Source of the DNA: Bacteroidetes bacterium UBA2322
Lineage (GTDB): Bacteria > Bacteroidota > Bacteroidia > Chitinophagales > UBA2359
DNA length: 6,158 nt
NCBI GenBank assembly: GCA_002345145.1
Contig: DDVC01000206.1
Location: forward strand, 763 to 6,920
Reading direction: 5' to 3'
The notes under the pieces are model-generated. The model had not been told where the DNA came from. It did no database searches and was given only the letters and a program-made list of their open reading frames with translations. Below are positions 4,325 through 6,158 of the stretch, piece by piece. Numbering within the stretch: the first letter of the stretch is position 1; each line of letters opens with the position of its first letter. A program made the position numbers and the translations under genes.

Positions 4325-6158
4325 ATGTTACTGTTTATGGGCGGTTACAGCACAATTTTAATGGCGCAAACAGATGAACCCTACGAGCCATTTCAATGTA
4401 TGGGCGTTATAGAGGAGGAGGGCTCTACCGGCGAAGAAGAATTGCAGTATATGCCCGGAAATTGCAGCGACTGGGACGATGAGTGTATTGTCTATATAAA
4501 AGTGGGAGTTTATTTTGTTAAGGATAATAACAGTGCGTCTACAACTTACAACTTGTGGGCATACACACCTACCGGAAATAATGCTTGTCAATTCGTAACT
4601 GCATGTACTTCTGACCCAGCAGGTTATTCCGGTTTTTTGTTGCCGAACGACTACACAGGGTACGATTATGCTAACGATTTGATAAAAAAAGTCAACGAAA
4701 GTCTTGAGTATAATGCGCCTATGAATATATGTAGTGGTTGGGCTTATTACAACCCCAGTTTTTTCAACCAACTTTATCCAGATGCGCCAATCTATAATAT
4801 GAGCTATGGGTTTCCTGATCCTACAGTTATTCCAATTGCTCCGCCATCTGTAAAATTTAGATTTTATTTAACAAGAGTAGGTTTCATAAATAGTTATGGC
4901 GATGAAGAAGGCAAGGTAGAAGATGAAATATCAATTTATATTTTGCCATATCCTTCGGGGTCTTCCATAATGGGTGGCGCTAATCCTTGGCTACGTGTAA
5001 TACTGTATGAAATTTACAATTCTTATGGCTTTAATAGAGGGAAAACAGCGCTTGCTACACACGAGTTGGGGCATGTTGTGGGCTTAATTCATACTTTTCA
5101 AAATCTGTGTTGTACATCTTCCGGCTCTTGTTGTACTAGTGCTACTTGCAACGAAGCCAATTATTCAGCTTGTGAGGCAACCCCTTACTATGGTGTTGAT
5201 ATTGCAAATAATCCTTATGATGGTATTTGTACAGGTTATTCGCCTCTAATTTCAACTCCAGATATAGACGAGACTTCACCGGTTAAACAAAAAAGTAACA
5301 GTAATAATGGTCAGTTTGGCAATGATTATGATCATATTGCAGACACGCGCGATCATGTAGATTGTGGTAGTGGTATTCAAACAACCGGTGAGCCATGGAA
5401 AAGAATTTACTGCGATGAGCCGGTAGAAATAAGTAACAATTTTATGGATAATTGGTATAACGTTATACCAGGGGGATTCACTGCCGGTCAACTATTTGTA
5501 GCTAAACAAAGTATGTGCCAAAGTGCGCATCGCCCTTTCTTTTCACATCACAACAACTATCTTGTGTGGAGCGAGTTTGACAGTAATCCCTTTACTCCAC
5601 CAACAGGATGGGAAACTGGTAATATATCCACATCTTTTTTTCAACCCGATTGGCCCACCTCTGTCCCACAATCAACGTTTGGTTATTGGCCATTTTATAA
5701 ATACGTAAATTTTTCCGAGCCTACTAATGCCCCTTATTTAGCTACTTTACTATCAGAAGAAATCAATCTCGAGGGTATTTCAAATGCGACTCTTCATCTA
5801 CTTTTCAACCAACAAAAAGGATATTTTAAACTGGGATTTATTGATATATCAAGCCCTAATCCTGTTTTTCAACAGTTATTTTCTATTTCTATAAATCAGT
5901 CCGCTGTATCTGAACAGATAACATTACCTCCTAATAGTCTCAATCGAACTATTAGATTGTGCATAGCATATTTTAAACTTTCGACAGACACGACAAGTAA
6001 TAGTAACGCACTTAGTATAAGAAAGTTGAAGATTTTATCGCATACATTGCCGGTAATACCCGCCCCCACCCTCAATATAGCCTGCACTACCCCTACCTCT
6101 GCCTCCTTTCAGTGGCAAGGGCAAATTCCCGCCTCTCACTACCAAGTTTCTTACATGG
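4325..6158 (+). CDS. Secreted M43/pappalysin-like zinc metalloprotease, multidomain (partial; 5' end probably at 4237 with frameshift)
   Basis: The frame is open from just upstream of the C-run to the window edge: 611 codons from ATG 4325. That start leaves only a truncated signal peptide (MLLFMGGYSTILMAQ), with no basic residues; joined to ATG 4237 it becomes a complete one. Residues below count from 4325. An N-terminal beta-rich part (about 20-230) includes IVYIKVGVYFVKDNN and an ANDLIKKVNESL helix as in M43 proteases. The zinc site is HELGHVVGLIHTF: His246, Glu247 (catalytic), His250, His256. A Cys-rich insert (seven Cys, 262-302) follows, then STPDIDE, like the family's DTP segment, and NNFMDNWY...GGFTAGQ with the Met-turn at Met374. 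Residues about 405-575 look like a beta-sandwich module. From about 580, PTLNIACTTPTSASFQW resembles the start of a fibronectin-III domain. It likely acts outside the cell on proteins; a type IX secretion C-terminal signal beyond the edge is expected but not seen. Confidence 0.85.
   Translation, partial: MLLFMGGYSTILMAQTDEPYEPFQCMGVIEEEGSTGEEELQYMPGNCSDWDDECIVYIKVGVYFVKDNNSASTTYNLWAYTPTGNNACQFVTACTSDPAGYSGFLLPNDYTGYDYANDLIKKVNESLEYNAPMNICSGWAYYNPSFFNQLYPDAPIYNMSYGFPDPTVIPIAPPSVKFRFYLTRVGFINSYGDEEGKVEDEISIYILPYPSGSSIMGGANPWLRVILYEIYNSYGFNRGKTALATHELGHVVGLIHTFQNLCCTSSGSCCTSATCNEANYSACEATPYYGVDIANNPYDGICTGYSPLISTPDIDETSPVKQKSNSNNGQFGNDYDHIADTRDHVDCGSGIQTTGEPWKRIYCDEPVEISNNFMDNWYNVIPGGFTAGQLFVAKQSMCQSAHRPFFSHHNNYLVWSEFDSNPFTPPTGWETGNISTSFFQPDWPTSVPQSTFGYWPFYKYVNFSEPTNAPYLATLLSEEINLEGISNATLHLLFNQQKGYFKLGFIDISSPNPVFQQLFSISINQSAVSEQITLPPNSLNRTIRLCIAYFKLSTDTTSNSNALSIRKLKILSHTLPVIPAPTLNIACTTPTSASFQWQGQIPASHYQVSYM
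5108..5149 (+). repeat. Short tandem repeat encoding the CCTSxxx motif in the protease Cys-rich insert
   Basis: TGTTGTAC occurs at 5108-5115 and 5129-5136, exactly 21 bases (seven codons) apart, encoding CCTSSGS followed by CCTSATC. The bases after the shared eight have diverged, so this is an old or partly convergent duplication. It sits directly after the zinc-binding helix and supplies five of the seven clustered cysteines (Cys262, 263, 269, 270 and 275). Confidence 0.55.

Noticed and set aside
4358..4771. Open 137-codon frame on the minus strand
   Set aside because: It lies antisense to the N-terminal part of the protease, whose frame shows coherent family features; the reverse product looks like no known protein.

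Overview
The window looks like a chromosomal segment of a Bacteroidota bacterium, probably from the Chitinophagales/Saprospirales/Sphingobacteriales side rather than an intestinal Bacteroides. The evidence is a DUF3078 outer-membrane protein, a long YfhO-family membrane protein of the Bacteroidota type, a secreted multidomain M43-like metalloprotease, start codons without Shine-Dalgarno motifs, and an exact TAnnTTTG promoter box. Nothing in the sequence allows a genus-level call.

Layout: (1) 1-678, minus: the first 226 codons of a DUF3078 beta-barrel-type protein whose C-terminus lies outside the window. (2) 679-826: a short divergent intergenic region. (3) 827-1186, plus: a complete 119-residue [2Fe-2S] ferredoxin. 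(4) 1183-3630, minus: a complete 815-residue YfhO-family protein (GT-C-like membrane protein), convergent with the ferredoxin. Their stop codons share the palindrome TTAA. (5) 3631-4236: a 606-base AT-rich divergent region. It holds a Bacteroidota-type promoter (3997-4027) and an imperfect inverted repeat (4077-4218) that would fold into a long stem in the leader RNA of the next gene. (6) 4237-6158, plus: a secreted M43/pappalysin-like zinc metalloprotease running off the right edge. It has a signal peptide, a HELGHVVGLIH zinc site, a Cys-rich insert, a Met-turn, a beta-rich module and the start of a fibronectin-III-like domain.

The most notable feature is a run of 12 cytosines (4269-4280) between the natural ATG of the protease (4237) and its signal-peptide core. 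With 12 C the ATG frame stops after 17 codons. With 11 or 14 C it runs straight into the signal peptide and protease. This is what a slipped-strand phase-variation switch in a surface or secreted protein looks like, but a homopolymer sequencing error would look the same.

The housekeeping-like genes (ferredoxin, YfhO, DUF3078) show no clear joint pathway. The protease is visibly more AT-rich than its neighbours until about 6050, where composition changes sharply at the FN3-like module.
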